Assembly (NCBI GenBank): GCA_029289265.1
Contig: JARFTX010000015.1
Coordinates: 1 to 60,843, forward strand
Length of the DNA: 60,843 nt
Reading direction: 5' to 3'
Source of the DNA: Gammaproteobacteria bacterium
Lineage (GTDB): Bacteria; Pseudomonadota; Gammaproteobacteria; Burkholderiales; Rhodocyclaceae
The translations under genes and the position numbers were made by a program. The first letter of the stretch is position 1, and every line of letters starts with the position of its first letter. This document shows, in pieces, positions 1-8,280 of this stretch. Below the pieces are notes generated by a model. The model did not search any database. It was not told the origin of the DNA and worked only from the letters and a program-made list of their open reading frames with translations.

Positions 1-467
1 ATCGCCTTCATCGCCTGCATCGGCCGGGAGGTGCCGATCATCGCATCGAGGCTCGAATCGCGTGCCTCGCGGCTCTGATAGAAGGAGACCTGCTGCTCGA
101 GGCGGCGGTTGTCGATCGCGCGATCGACGACGAGCTTGAGTTCGGCAAGCACCAGCGGCTTGGTCAGGTAGTCGAATGCGCCCGATTTCATCGCATCGAC
201 CGCGTGATGAACGTTGCTGTCGCCCGTCATCACGATCATCTTGGCATCGGGATCGGTCTTCTGCATGCGTCGGACAAGCTCGACCCCGTTCATGCCGGGC
301 AGCCTGAGGTCGGTCAGGACCACCTCGGGATGCAGGGTCTCGGCCTCGGCAATCGCCTGCTCGGCCGACTCGCAGAGCGTCGCCGACCAGCCGGAGCGCT
401 CGAGATAGGCCCGGATGTTGTCCCCGAGGATTTCGTCGTCTTCGACGATGAGTATCGTGTTCGCCAT
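1..467 (-). CDS. Sigma-54-type response regulator, N-terminal part (runs off the window)
   Basis: The reading frame starts at the ATG at 467 and is still open at base 1, so only about 155 residues are visible. They form a receiver domain: acidic pair near residues 10-11, phosphoacceptor Asp53 in VVLTDLRLPG, the MTGD switch region near 80-83 and Lys103 in YLTKP. The segment after it ([10 protein letters not shown]) is the usual entry to an AAA+ sigma-54 activator domain. It closely resembles the complete regulator at 41182-42606; the last 100 or so bases are nearly identical in DNA between the two. It is divergent from nosR, with a shared 330-bp control region that holds two palindromes. What it controls is inferred only from those sites. 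Confidence 0.88.
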   Translation of the reverse strand, partial: MANTILIVEDDEILGDNIRAYLERSGWSATLCESAEQAIAEAETLHPEVVLTDLRLPGMNGVELVRRMQKTDPDAKMIVMTGDSNVHHAVDAMKSGAFDYLTKPLVLAELKLVVDRAIDNRRLEQQVSFYQSREARDSSLDAMIGTSRPMQAMKA

Positions 468-593
468 GTCAGCCACTCCCCCCGGGGCTATCCCGGACGC
501 CGCGGCGCTCGAAAAGGCGCCGCTGATTTGCGATTTGTCCAACCATGTGCCTGGGGGTGCGGACCGGCATGGCTTGCCCGACCCCAATCAGAC

Positions 594-620
594 CTGGGGA
601 ATTTTCCCCAGTTATGGGGA
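594..620. promoter_or_regulatory. GGGGAA palindrome between the regulator gene and nosR
   Basis: CTGGGGAATTTTCCCCAG (594-611) has perfect 8-base arms, followed by an extra half-site ATGGGGA. On the minus strand the dyad directly follows CATAAC, a possible -10 for the regulator gene. This is the same geometry as at 44061-44105. It belongs to a family of such sites in this window. The 467-797 intergenic stretch holds this site, the 647-662 box and no gene that I can support. Confidence 0.75.
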
Positions 621-646
621 GTGTCCTCCTATGCCCCGCACAGTTC

Positions 647-662
647 CGTGATGGAAATCACA
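647..662. promoter_or_regulatory. CRP/FNR-type box upstream of nosR
   Basis: CGTGATGGAAATCACA has the TGA-N6-TCA core of CRP/FNR-superfamily sites and lies 135 bp before the nosR start. nos promoters are commonly controlled by FNR/DNR/NnrR proteins, but the GTGA half-site (not TTGA) is closer to CRP-like specificity. The same CGTGA-N6-TCAC form recurs at 14017, 16082 and 39269. Confidence 0.65.
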
Positions 663-796
663 CTCGAAATAAGTTTTCAGTGCCCAGACGGCTTGAATTT
701 CAGCTTTCAATCGATTGCTAATTGACGCGGAACAATTACAGGCCCCGGCTCGCCTTCTAGACTTGGCTTGGATTCCATTCACATCGGGCACGCAAT

Positions 797-2977
797 ATGA
801 AGACCCTGCTCGCTTTCCTGCGACAGACGATGCTCGCGACATGTGCCGCGCTCGTGCCGGCGCTCGCCGGGGCCACGGCCTACGATGCCCGGCTGCCGGC
901 CGAGATTCACACGGCGCCGCGGCTGTGCGACTACGCCCCCTGCGCCGAGGTGTTTCCCGGCGCAAACGACTTCTCGGAGCGCAAGGGCCGCCCCTGGTAC
1001 GTCGAGGCCTACGGCGAGCGCGACGGTCGCCGCGAGCTGCTCGGCTACGTGATGCTCTCCACCGACATCACCGACATCCCGGCCTACTCCGGCAAGCCCA
1101 TCGTCACCTTGATCGGCATGGACAAGGACGGCCGCTTCGTCGGCGTGAAGATCCTGCAGCACTCCGAACCGATCCTCCTGCTGGGCATCCCCGAGTCGGC
1201 GATGGTGCGCTTCAACGAGCAATACCTCGGCAAATTCATCGGCGACAACATCGAGATCGGCCGCTCCCGGCGCGACGAGAACGTGATCGGTCTGGATGCC
1301 GTCTCCGGCGCGACCGTCACGGTGGTCGCGCAGAACCAGGTGATGATGCGATCGGGTGGCGCGGTCGCCCGCCAGGTCGGCATCCTCGACCCAACCGTTC
1401 GAGAGCAGGCGCGCTTCGTCGAGCGCGGCCACGCTCCCGACTGGGCAACGCTGGTGCGCGAAGGCAGCGTCCGGCGGCTCACCGTGCGCCCCGATCAGGT
1501 CGGACTGCCGCGCGGCCCCGAACCCTTCATCGACCTGTGGTTCGGCTATCTCAACCAGCCCGACGTCGGTCGCGCCGTGCTCGGCGATCTCAGCTACCGC
1601 AACCTGATGAACCAGCTCGGCGCGGGCGAACACGCACTCTTCATCATCCGTAGCGGCGGTGAGGAATCCTTCAAGGGCTCGGGCTTCGTACGCGGCGGGC
1701 TCTACGACCGCGTACAGGTGCGCCAGGGCATGGACGTCTTCACCTTCCGCGACCTCGACTACCGCAACCTGTGGGGCGTGCACGCCGCCGGTGCGCCGGC
1801 CTTCGACGAATCGGCGATCTTCATCGTCCGCTCGGAGTCGTTCTCGGCCGCCTACCCGTGGAAGCTCGTGTTCCTCGGCAACCGCGTGGACCGCGCCACC
1901 GGCCATCGCAGCTTCGCCAACTTCGACACCGAGTACTGGATGCCAGCCGAGTACCTGGACGGCGGCCGGCCGAAGATCGTCAAGCCCGACGCGCCCTGGG
2001 TGCGCATCTGGAAGATGCGGGCGGTCGAGATTGCGCTCTTTGCCGGACTGCTCGTCGGCGTGGCCACGGTCTATGCCCACCGCGACCGGCTCACCCGCGC
2101 CTCGACCCAGAAGAACAAGTGGCCGGTCAATGCCTTCAAGTACGCGGCCTGGACGATCAGCATCGGCTTCGTCGGCTTTTACCTGCTGGCACAGCCGTCG
2201 ATCACCCAGGTACTCACCTGGTTCCACGCGCTGCTGTTCCAGTGGCAGTGGGAGCTGTTCCTCACCGACCCGTTCATCTTCCTGTTCTGGATCTTCATCA
2301 TCGTCACGGTCTTCCTGTGGGGCCGGGGCCTGTTCTGCGGCTGGCTGTGCCCGTTCGGCTCGCTCTCCGAGATGCTCTACAAGATCGGTGGTGCGATCGG
2401 GCTGAAACGCTTCCAGTTCAAGCTCTCCAAGCCCATGCACGACCGCGTGAAGTGGGTAAAGTACTGGGTGTTCGGCATCCTGCTCGGCACCTCGATGTTC
2501 TCGATGGGCTACGCCGAGGTGCTGGCCGAGGTGGAACCCTTCAAGACCACCTTCCTGGTCGGGCTGCTCAACCGCGCCTGGCCCTACACGCTGTTCGCCG
2601 CCGGCCTGCTGGGGCTCTCCATCTTCATCGAGCGCCCGTTCTGCAAGTACCTGTGCCCGCTCGGCGCGGCGCTGGCGATGCCCTCGACCTTCCGCTGGTT
2701 CGGCCTGAAGCGCAAGCAGGAATGCGACACCTGCAAGGCCTGCGCGGTCGGCTGCGGCTCGCTCGCCATCGACCGTGATGGCCGCATCGACCAGCGCGAG
2801 TGCCTGCTGTGCCTCGACTGCATGGTGCTCTATACCGACGCCCACGCCTGCCCGCCGCTCGCGCAGGAGCGCAAGCGGCGCGTGAAGGCAGGGCTGGAGC
2901 TCACGCCGATCGGCGCGGACGGGTATTTCATTCCGATCAAGCCGGTGGCGGCAGCGAGCGGCGCCAAGGCGCACTGA
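797..2977 (+). CDS. nosR: NosR, membrane flavo-iron-sulfur protein of nitrous oxide respiration
   Basis: The 726-residue protein has the full NosR/NirI architecture: a signal peptide, a periplasmic FMN-binding domain with the covalent flavinylation motif SGAT (residues 170-173), several membrane spans in the middle, two CxxxCP motifs on the cytoplasmic side (the first at Cys514-Cys518) and a C-terminal Cys-rich ferredoxin-like part (CDTCKACAVGC, then CLLCLDC). NosR is needed for nos expression and for electron supply to N2O reductase. It is the first gene of a plus-strand operon running to about 7633. nosZ does not follow it, which is unusual. Start chosen at the ATG that gives the signal peptide; the ribosome site is weak. 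Confidence 0.96.
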   Translation: MKTLLAFLRQTMLATCAALVPALAGATAYDARLPAEIHTAPRLCDYAPCAEVFPGANDFSERKGRPWYVEAYGERDGRRELLGYVMLSTDITDIPAYSGKPIVTLIGMDKDGRFVGVKILQHSEPILLLGIPESAMVRFNEQYLGKFIGDNIEIGRSRRDENVIGLDAVSGATVTVVAQNQVMMRSGGAVARQVGILDPTVREQARFVERGHAPDWATLVREGSVRRLTVRPDQVGLPRGPEPFIDLWFGYLNQPDVGRAVLGDLSYRNLMNQLGAGEHALFIIRSGGEESFKGSGFVRGGLYDRVQVRQGMDVFTFRDLDYRNLWGVHAAGAPAFDESAIFIVRSESFSAAYPWKLVFLGNRVDRATGHRSFANFDTEYWMPAEYLDGGRPKIVKPDAPWVRIWKMRAVEIALFAGLLVGVATVYAHRDRLTRASTQKNKWPVNAFKYAAWTISIGFVGFYLLAQPSITQVLTWFHALLFQWQWELFLTDPFIFLFWIFIIVTVFLWGRGLFCGWLCPFGSLSEMLYKIGGAIGLKRFQFKLSKPMHDRVKWVKYWVFGILLGTSMFSMGYAEVLAEVEPFKTTFLVGLLNRAWPYTLFAAGLLGLSIFIERPFCKYLCPLGAALAMPSTFRWFGLKRKQECDTCKACAVGCGSLAIDRDGRIDQRECLLCLDCMVLYTDAHACPPLAQERKRRVKAGLELTPIGADGYFIPIKPVAAASGAKAH

Positions 2978-2995
2978 GTGCGGGAGAACACGATC

Positions 2996-3421
2996 ATGGT
3001 CGATCCGAGAATGCCCACCGATCCCGTCGCCCCGCCCTTCGCCGGGCGTGGCACCTTCGCCTGGCTCGCAGCCGAGGCGTGGCATCACCTTTGGCCGTTC
3101 AGCCGCGAGGGCTTCGCCCGCCACCGCATCGTCCAGGCCGCGGGCATCGCGCTCGCGGCGTCGACGATGGTCGCCTGGTTTCTCGCCGGCACCGGGCGGC
3201 TCGAAGCGGTGGCGATCATCGCCTGGTGGTTCGGCTGGAGCGTGTTCGAGGTGATCGTGCGCCTCGGCGCCAAGCCCTGGGTCAAGGAAGGCCCGTGGTG
3301 GGGGCGGCGCTACCGCCGGGCCCACCTCATGGACATGCTGTGCTATGTCGGCTTCAAGAACCTGCTGATCGGTGCAACCCTCTTTCTCGCCTTGAAATCG
3401 GCCGGACTGCTGGTACCGTAA
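2996..3421 (+). CDS. Small membrane protein inside the nos operon
   Basis: A 141-residue protein with about three hydrophobic segments (near residues 45-65, 70-92 and 112-138) and a Trp-rich, basic loop. The ATG at 2996 is preceded by GGGAG at good spacing, so I prefer it to the GTG at 2978. It lies 18 bp after nosR and 10 bp before nosD, in the place where nosZ is normally found. I do not recognise a family. Its position suggests a role in electron transfer to, or assembly of, the nitrous oxide reductase system, but no cofactor motif is visible. Confidence 0.8.
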   Translation: MVDPRMPTDPVAPPFAGRGTFAWLAAEAWHHLWPFSREGFARHRIVQAAGIALAASTMVAWFLAGTGRLEAVAIIAWWFGWSVFEVIVRLGAKPWVKEGPWWGRRYRRAHLMDMLCYVGFKNLLIGATLFLALKSAGLLVP

Positions 3422-3431
3422 CGCCTTGCCG

Positions 3432-4718
3432 ATGCCCACCGCCCACACCCTGCTCCGCCTGCTGCTCTGCCTCGCCCTGCTCGCCGCGCTCCCCGCCGTC
3501 GCCGATGCGGCGACGTGGCGCGTCGCGCCCGGCGAGTCGATCCAGGCCGCGATCGAGCATGCCGCGGCGGGCGACGTCGTCGAGGTCGAGCGCGGCCGCT
3601 ACACCGAGAACCTGCTGATCGAGAAACCGCTCACCCTGCGCGGCATCGACCGCCCGACCCTGAGCGGCGGCCTCTCCGGCGACACCATCCGCGTCACCTC
3701 GCCCGACGTCACCATCGAGGGACTGATTGTCACCGACTCCGGCGACAGCCTGCGCGACCAGAACGCCGGCATCTACATCTGGCCGGGCGCGCACCGCGCG
3801 GTCATCCGCAACAATGACCTCGCCTACAACCTGTTCGGACTGTGGATCGAGAAGGCCAATGACGTCACGGTCGAGAACAATCTCATCGTCGGCAAGCGCG
3901 AATACCGCTCGTCGATGCGTGGCAACGGCATCCAGCTCTACAACACCACCGGCGCGCGCATCCTCGGCAACAACATCAGCTTCGTCCGCGACGCGATCTA
4001 CGTCGACGTCTCGCACGACGCGATCTTCCGCGGCAACCGGCTGCACCGCAGCCGCTACGGCACGCACTACATGAACTCCTACCGCAACCTGTGGGAGGAT
4101 AACGACGTGTTCCTGAATCGGGGCGGCCTGGCGCTGATGGAGGTGCGCGACCAGGTGGTGCGCAACAACCGCGCCTGGGGCAACTCCGACCACGGCATCA
4201 TGCTGCGCACCATCCAGGACACCGTGGTCGAGAACAACGTCGTCGCCGGCAACCAGCGCGGCTTCTTCATCTACGACGCCGAGTACAACACCCTGCGAGG
4301 CAACCTGATCGTCGACAACGTCGTCGGCATCCACCTGTGGGCCGGCTCGAAGAACAACGAGATCGAGCTGAACGATTTCATCGGCAATCGCGAACAGGTC
4401 CGCTTCGTCGCCGCCCGCGACGACTTGTGGGGCGTCAAGGAAGGCAACCACTGGAGCAACTATATTGGCTGGGACCGCGATGGCGACGGCATCGGCGACG
4501 TGCCCTACGAGGCCAACGACTTCGTCGACCGCCTGAGCTGGCGCCACCCGATGGTCAAGCTGCTGCTGGCGAGCCCGGCGGTGCAGACGCTGCGCATGGT
4601 GTCCCGGCAGTTTCCGCTGCTGCGCGCCCCGAGCGTGGTGGACCCCAACCCGCGCATGCAACCGAAACATGACGACTGGAGCGACTGGCTTGGCAGATAT
4701 TTCCCCGGCACGCGCTGA
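3432..4718 (+). CDS. nosD: NosD, periplasmic beta-helix protein for N2O reductase copper-site assembly
   Basis: A signal peptide (cleavage after VADA) is followed by a long run of short Asn-rich repeats (for example ENNLIVG, GNNISF, ENNVVAG) typical of the right-handed parallel beta-helix (CASH/NosD) fold. About 428 residues matches the family. NosD works with the NosFY transporter in building the copper sulfide centre of NosZ. The start is either this ATG or the in-frame TTG two codons earlier; neither has a strong ribosome site. It is followed at once by nosF. Confidence 0.95.
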   Translation: MPTAHTLLRLLLCLALLAALPAVADAATWRVAPGESIQAAIEHAAAGDVVEVERGRYTENLLIEKPLTLRGIDRPTLSGGLSGDTIRVTSPDVTIEGLIVTDSGDSLRDQNAGIYIWPGAHRAVIRNNDLAYNLFGLWIEKANDVTVENNLIVGKREYRSSMRGNGIQLYNTTGARILGNNISFVRDAIYVDVSHDAIFRGNRLHRSRYGTHYMNSYRNLWEDNDVFLNRGGLALMEVRDQVVRNNRAWGNSDHGIMLRTIQDTVVENNVVAGNQRGFFIYDAEYNTLRGNLIVDNVVGIHLWAGSKNNEIELNDFIGNREQVRFVAARDDLWGVKEGNHWSNYIGWDRDGDGIGDVPYEANDFVDRLSWRHPMVKLLLASPAVQTLRMVSRQFPLLRAPSVVDPNPRMQPKHDDWSDWLGRYFPGTR

Positions 4719-4731
4719 TTCCGCCCCCGCG

Positions 4732-5646
4732 ATGGCCGCCGCGAGCGTCGTCACGGTGCGTGGCGCGACGCGGCGCTACGGCGCGATCAAGGCCGTAGAC
4801 GGCGTCGATCTCGACATCGGCCGCGGCGAACTCTTCGGTCTCATCGGACACAACGGCGCGGGCAAGAGCACGCTGTTCAAGATGATGCTGGGCCTGGTGC
4901 CGCCCACCTCGGGCGAGATCCGCATCGACGGCGAGAACGTCCGTGGCTCCGGGTTTCGCGCCGTGCGCCGGCGCATCGGCTACCTGCCCGAGAACGTCGT
5001 GCTCTACGACAACCTGACCGGGCTCGAGACCCTGCACTTCTTCGCCTCGCTCAAGCGTGTGTCGGCCGCCGAGTGCCGTGCCGTGCTCGAGCGCGTCGGA
5101 CTGGCCGGTGCCGCGCAGCGGCGCATCCGCGAATACTCCAAGGGCATGCGCCAGCGGCTCGGCTTTGCCCAGGCGCTGCTCGGCCGGCCACAGATCCTGT
5201 TCCTCGACGAGCCGACCAACGGGCTGGACCCGGAGGCGATCCGCGACTTCTACGCGATCCTGCGCGGCCTGCGCGCCGAGGGCGTGACCATGGTGCTCAC
5301 CTCGCACATCCTGGCCGAGATCCAGGAGCGCGTGGACCGCCTCGCCATCATGGCCTCGGGCCGCATCCAGGCGCTCGGCACCGTGCAGTCGCTGCGCGAA
5401 GGCATGGACCTGCCGCTGTGGTTCGACGTGCGGGTCGCGCCCGAGGATTTCGAGGCCGTGCGCGCGGCGCTGGGCCACCTGCCGATCAGCGCAATCGAGG
5501 CGCGCGAGGACCACGTCGCCGTGCAGTGCCGGCGCGAGTCGAAGATGGCCGTGCTCCAGGCGCTCGCCTCGCTCGACGACCGCGTGCTCGACCTGCACGT
5601 CCGCGAGCCCTCGCTCGAGGATGTGTTCTTCGGATTCTCGGACTAG
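4732..5646 (+). CDS. nosF: NosF, ABC transporter ATPase
   Basis: An ABC ATPase of about 304 residues with Walker A GHNGAGKST (near residue 40), signature YSKGMRQRLG (near 133), Walker B ILFLDEPTNGLDP (near 155) and the switch His in TSHIL. It partners with NosY to energise the NosD-dependent maturation of N2O reductase. An upstream ATG at 4669 would overlap the end of nosD by 50 bp; I prefer 4732, which gives the usual short N-terminus. The stop lies 16 bp before nosY. Confidence 0.94.
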   Translation: MAAASVVTVRGATRRYGAIKAVDGVDLDIGRGELFGLIGHNGAGKSTLFKMMLGLVPPTSGEIRIDGENVRGSGFRAVRRRIGYLPENVVLYDNLTGLETLHFFASLKRVSAAECRAVLERVGLAGAAQRRIREYSKGMRQRLGFAQALLGRPQILFLDEPTNGLDPEAIRDFYAILRGLRAEGVTMVLTSHILAEIQERVDRLAIMASGRIQALGTVQSLREGMDLPLWFDVRVAPEDFEAVRAALGHLPISAIEAREDHVAVQCRRESKMAVLQALASLDDRVLDLHVREPSLEDVFFGFSD

Positions 5647-5662
5647 CGGGAGAGCGTTGCCA

Positions 5663-6478
5663 ATGGAAATCGCACAGGTCGGCACCATCGCCGGCAAGGA
5701 ATTCTGGGACCGGATCCGCAACCGCTGGGTGCTGGCGGTGGCGCTGGTGTTCACCGTGTTCGCGCTGGTGATCGCCTACTTCGGCGGCGCCCAGCAGGGC
5801 ACGGTGGGCTTCCGCTCGATCGAGTTCACGATCGCGAGCCTGGTGAGCCTGGTGATCTACCTGATCCCGCTGATCGCGCTGCTGCTCGGCTTCGACGCCA
5901 TTGTCGGCGAGCGCGAGCGCGGCTCGCTCGACCTGCTGCTGTCGATGCCGATCACGCGCTTCGAGCTGCTGCTGGGCAAGTACCTGGGGCTCGCCGCGGC
6001 GCTCACCTTCTCGACCGTGGCGGGCTTCGGCCTGGTCGCGCTGGTGCTCGCGCCGCAGCTTGATCCGGTCGCGCTCTTCCACTACGCCGGCTTCGTGCTG
6101 AGTTCGGTGCTGCTCGGGCTCGCCTTCCTCAGCCTCGCGGTGATGCTGTCGGTGTTCGCCGCCGACCGCACCCGCGCCTCGGGGCTTGCGATCGCGCTGT
6201 GGTTCTTCTTCGTGCTGGTGTTCGACCTGCTGCTGCTCGGCGCGCTGGTGTTCACCGGCGGAACCTACGGCGGCGAGATCTTTCCCTACCTGCTGATGCT
6301 CAACCCGGCGGACGTGTTCCGCATCCTCAACATCTTCAGCCTCGAAGACGTGCGCAGCCTCTATGGGCTCGCCACCGTCTTCCCGGCGGCGCTCGCCAAC
6401 CCCTGGCTGCTCGGCGCCGTCATGCTCGGCTGGATCGCGGGGCCGCTTGCCATCGCCACCTGGAGATTCCGCACATGA
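5663..6478 (+). CDS. nosY: NosY, ABC transporter permease
   Basis: A 271-residue protein with six predicted membrane spans and the ABC-2 permease feature GERERGSLDLLLSMPITR after the second span. The ATG at 5663 has GGGAG upstream. The stop overlaps the start of nosL (ATGA), implying translational coupling. The partner of NosF. Confidence 0.94.
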   Translation: MEIAQVGTIAGKEFWDRIRNRWVLAVALVFTVFALVIAYFGGAQQGTVGFRSIEFTIASLVSLVIYLIPLIALLLGFDAIVGERERGSLDLLLSMPITRFELLLGKYLGLAAALTFSTVAGFGLVALVLAPQLDPVALFHYAGFVLSSVLLGLAFLSLAVMLSVFAADRTRASGLAIALWFFFVLVFDLLLLGALVFTGGTYGGEIFPYLLMLNPADVFRILNIFSLEDVRSLYGLATVFPAALANPWLLGAVMLGWIAGPLAIATWRFRT

Positions 6479-6996
6479 ATCCGCTTCGCCGCACCCTGAT
6501 CGCCTCCGCCCTCGCCGCCGCGCTGCTCGCCGCCTGCGGACAGCAGAGCGCCCCGGCGCCGCTCACGGCCATCGAGATCGACCACGACACCGCCTGCGTG
6601 CTCGATGGCATGCTGCTCGCCGACTACCCCGGCCCCAAGGGCCAGATCCACTATGCCGGCCAGGCCGAGCCGGATTTCTTCTGCGACACGGTCGAGCTCT
6701 TCCACATCTATCTCAACCCCGAGCAAGTCCGAGTGGTGCGCGGCATCTTCGTCCAGGACATGGGGCGCGCCGACTGGGACGCTCCGCGCGGCCACTGGAT
6801 CGACGCCCAGGGCGCGTGGTATGTGTACGGCTCGTCGCGCCGCGGCTCGATGGGGCCGACCATCGCGAGCTTCGCCGACAAGGACGCGGCCGGGCGCTTC
6901 GCCGGCGAGCACGGCGGCGAGGTCCTCGCCTTCGACCAGATCAAGGCCGACATGGTGGTGCTCGACGGCGGCGCGCTGCACGATCAGAGGATGTGA
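6475..6996 (+). CDS. nosL: NosL, copper-binding outer-membrane lipoprotein
   Basis: The 173-residue protein has a lipoprotein signal with the lipobox Cys at residue 21 and the NosL pattern of a Cys-Met site followed by YPG and QIHY. The usual CGM copper motif appears here as Cys41...Asp44-Gly45-Met46, so one Cys of the familiar version is replaced; Met46 is kept. NosL delivers copper to apo-N2O reductase. It overlaps nosY by 4 bp and ends 2 bp before the next gene. Confidence 0.93.
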   Translation: MNPLRRTLIASALAAALLAACGQQSAPAPLTAIEIDHDTACVLDGMLLADYPGPKGQIHYAGQAEPDFFCDTVELFHIYLNPEQVRVVRGIFVQDMGRADWDAPRGHWIDAQGAWYVYGSSRRGSMGPTIASFADKDAAGRFAGEHGGEVLAFDQIKADMVVLDGGALHDQRM

Positions 6997-6998
6997 GC

Positions 6999-7277
6999 AT
7001 GGCCGGAACCGACATCTTCAAGGGGCTGCCGATCGAGGTGGCCATGGAAGGCGAGCGCCTGTCACGACTCGTCTACGAGTTGCGCGAGAACCGCCGGAAG
7101 CTGCTGGGCGAACTCGACTGCACCGACGAGGCCGAACTGCTCGACCGCATCGGACGCGGCCGCATCGCCGAGCATCCGGGCTACGAAGCCTATCTCGCCG
7201 CGCGCATCCTCGCCGACACGCGCGAGGCGGCCCGCGACGCACTTGCGCAGATCCTCGAGGAGGCGCGACGCCGATGA
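6999..7277 (+). CDS. Small helical protein downstream of nosL, function unknown
   Basis: A 92-residue, charged, mostly helical protein with no signal peptide. A good ribosome site (GAGGATG) overlaps the end of nosL. Its stop overlaps the next start (ATGA), so the two are translated together. I do not recognise the family. Being paired with a TumE-like protein, it could be an antitoxin, but no DNA-binding motif is evident. Confidence 0.7.
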   Translation: MAGTDIFKGLPIEVAMEGERLSRLVYELRENRRKLLGELDCTDEAELLDRIGRGRIAEHPGYEAYLAARILADTREAARDALAQILEEARRR

Positions 7278-7633
7278 GCCTGAACCTGCAACTCGCGACC
7301 CTGCTCGAGCACGAGTTCGGCGAGCACCTCGCCGGCCCCATCAAGCGCCGTCAGGACGCCGTCGTCGCGACACTCGTTTGCGGCGTCGAGCTGACCGTGC
7401 GCTATGCCGCCGCCGATGCGTACTCGCTGCGCTGGCGCCGCGGGGAAGTCGAAGCCGGCATCGATACCGCGCCATTTCACCGGGATCTGGCGACTTTCCC
7501 CAATCATTTCCACGACGTCGCGGGCGGCGTGCACGCCGACCCGCTCACCGACCCGGAAGCCACGCCCGAGGACAACCTTCGCGACCTGGTCCGGGCCCTG
7601 CTGGCCGATCCGGCGCTGGGCAGCGGCGCCTGA
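7274..7633 (+). CDS. Small protein resembling TumE/DUF6516-type toxins
   Basis: The 119-residue protein has the features I associate from memory with TumE-like toxins: a YSLRWRRG strand, an IDTAP-H element and a TFPNHFHD motif followed by DPLTDPEATPEDN. It is coupled to the preceding gene by a 4-bp overlap, as many toxin-antitoxin pairs are. No database check was possible. It could equally be a nos-operon passenger of unknown function. Confidence 0.5.
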   Translation: MSLNLQLATLLEHEFGEHLAGPIKRRQDAVVATLVCGVELTVRYAAADAYSLRWRRGEVEAGIDTAPFHRDLATFPNHFHDVAGGVHADPLTDPEATPEDNLRDLVRALLADPALGSGA

Positions 7634-7712
7634 CGGCTCGGCGCGGCGCCCATCGGCTCCGCCCACGCGGCCCGCCGCCGACATGCAGTGCCCGCCGCCC
7701 GTCCTGCCTCGA

Positions 7713-8123
7713 TCAGCGCCCCTCGGCGATCATGTAATCCACGGCGGCGATGACCTGATCGTCGCTGAGACCGCCCGCGCCGCCCCGCGGCGGCATTACG
7801 CCCTTGGCACCGGTAAAGCCGTCGATGGCGTGGCGGTACACCACCTCGATGCCTTGCGCGAGCCGCTCATCCCAATCCGCGGCGTCGCCCGGCTTGGGTG
7901 CGCCGCCGACGCCGGCCGCGTGGCACAGCGCGCAACTGCGGTTGTAGACGCTGCGACCCTCATCGCTCGCGGGCGCCGCGGCGGCCGGGGCCTGCACCAT
8001 GGCCGGGGGAGGCTCGACTGCAGGGGCCGCGGCGGGGGTCGCCGGCGGCGGGCTTTCCTGCCGGCCGCAAGCGGCCACGATGACGCTCAAGGATGCCAAC
8101 AGCACGAGGGGTGTCTTGTTCAT
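7713..8123 (-). CDS. Lipoprotein c5-type cytochrome c
   Basis: The lipoprotein signal ends at Cys19 (IVAAC), followed by a Pro/Ala-rich linker of about 40 residues and a class I cytochrome c domain with the haem site CALCH (64-68) and a probable Met ligand in GVMPPRGG near residue 110. The 136-residue size and the C-terminal helix fit cytochrome c5. AGGAGA precedes the ATG at 8123. It is convergent with the nos operon end and may be an electron carrier for it (inference). Confidence 0.9.
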   Translation of the reverse strand: MNKTPLVLLASLSVIVAACGRQESPPPATPAAAPAVEPPPAMVQAPAAAAPASDEGRSVYNRSCALCHAAGVGGAPKPGDAADWDERLAQGIEVVYRHAIDGFTGAKGVMPPRGGAGGLSDDQVIAAVDYMIAEGR

Positions 8124-8280
8124 GGGGAATCTCCTATCGTTATAGTTGCGACACAGGCGCCGTGTACCGCAGGTCGGGGAGCCGATGCGCGGGCCGGGCC
8201 CGCGGCGCCGCATCGACCTCCGGTCGATTTGACCACGGCAGGACGCCCTGTCGAAACCTCGTCGTGTTAGCGAGTGTTAC

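Noticed and set aside
647-662. Classical FNR/DNR box (TTGAT-N4-ATCAA) at nosR
   Set aside because: The outer base pairs are G/C, as in CRP-type sites, and three other copies have the same form. I call it CRP/FNR-type without naming the factor.
721-796. Sigma-54 promoter for nosR
   Set aside because: I looked for GG-N10-GC between the palindromes and the start and found none; the nosR promoter is unassigned.
779-3448. Long antisense open frame (889 codons) over nosR
   Set aside because: High-GC shadow frame; composition is Arg/Gly/His-rich and nosR on the other strand has clear cofactor motifs.
7634-7712. Terminator between the nos operon and the cytochrome gene
   Set aside because: The sequence is GC-rich but has no convincing stem with a T run.
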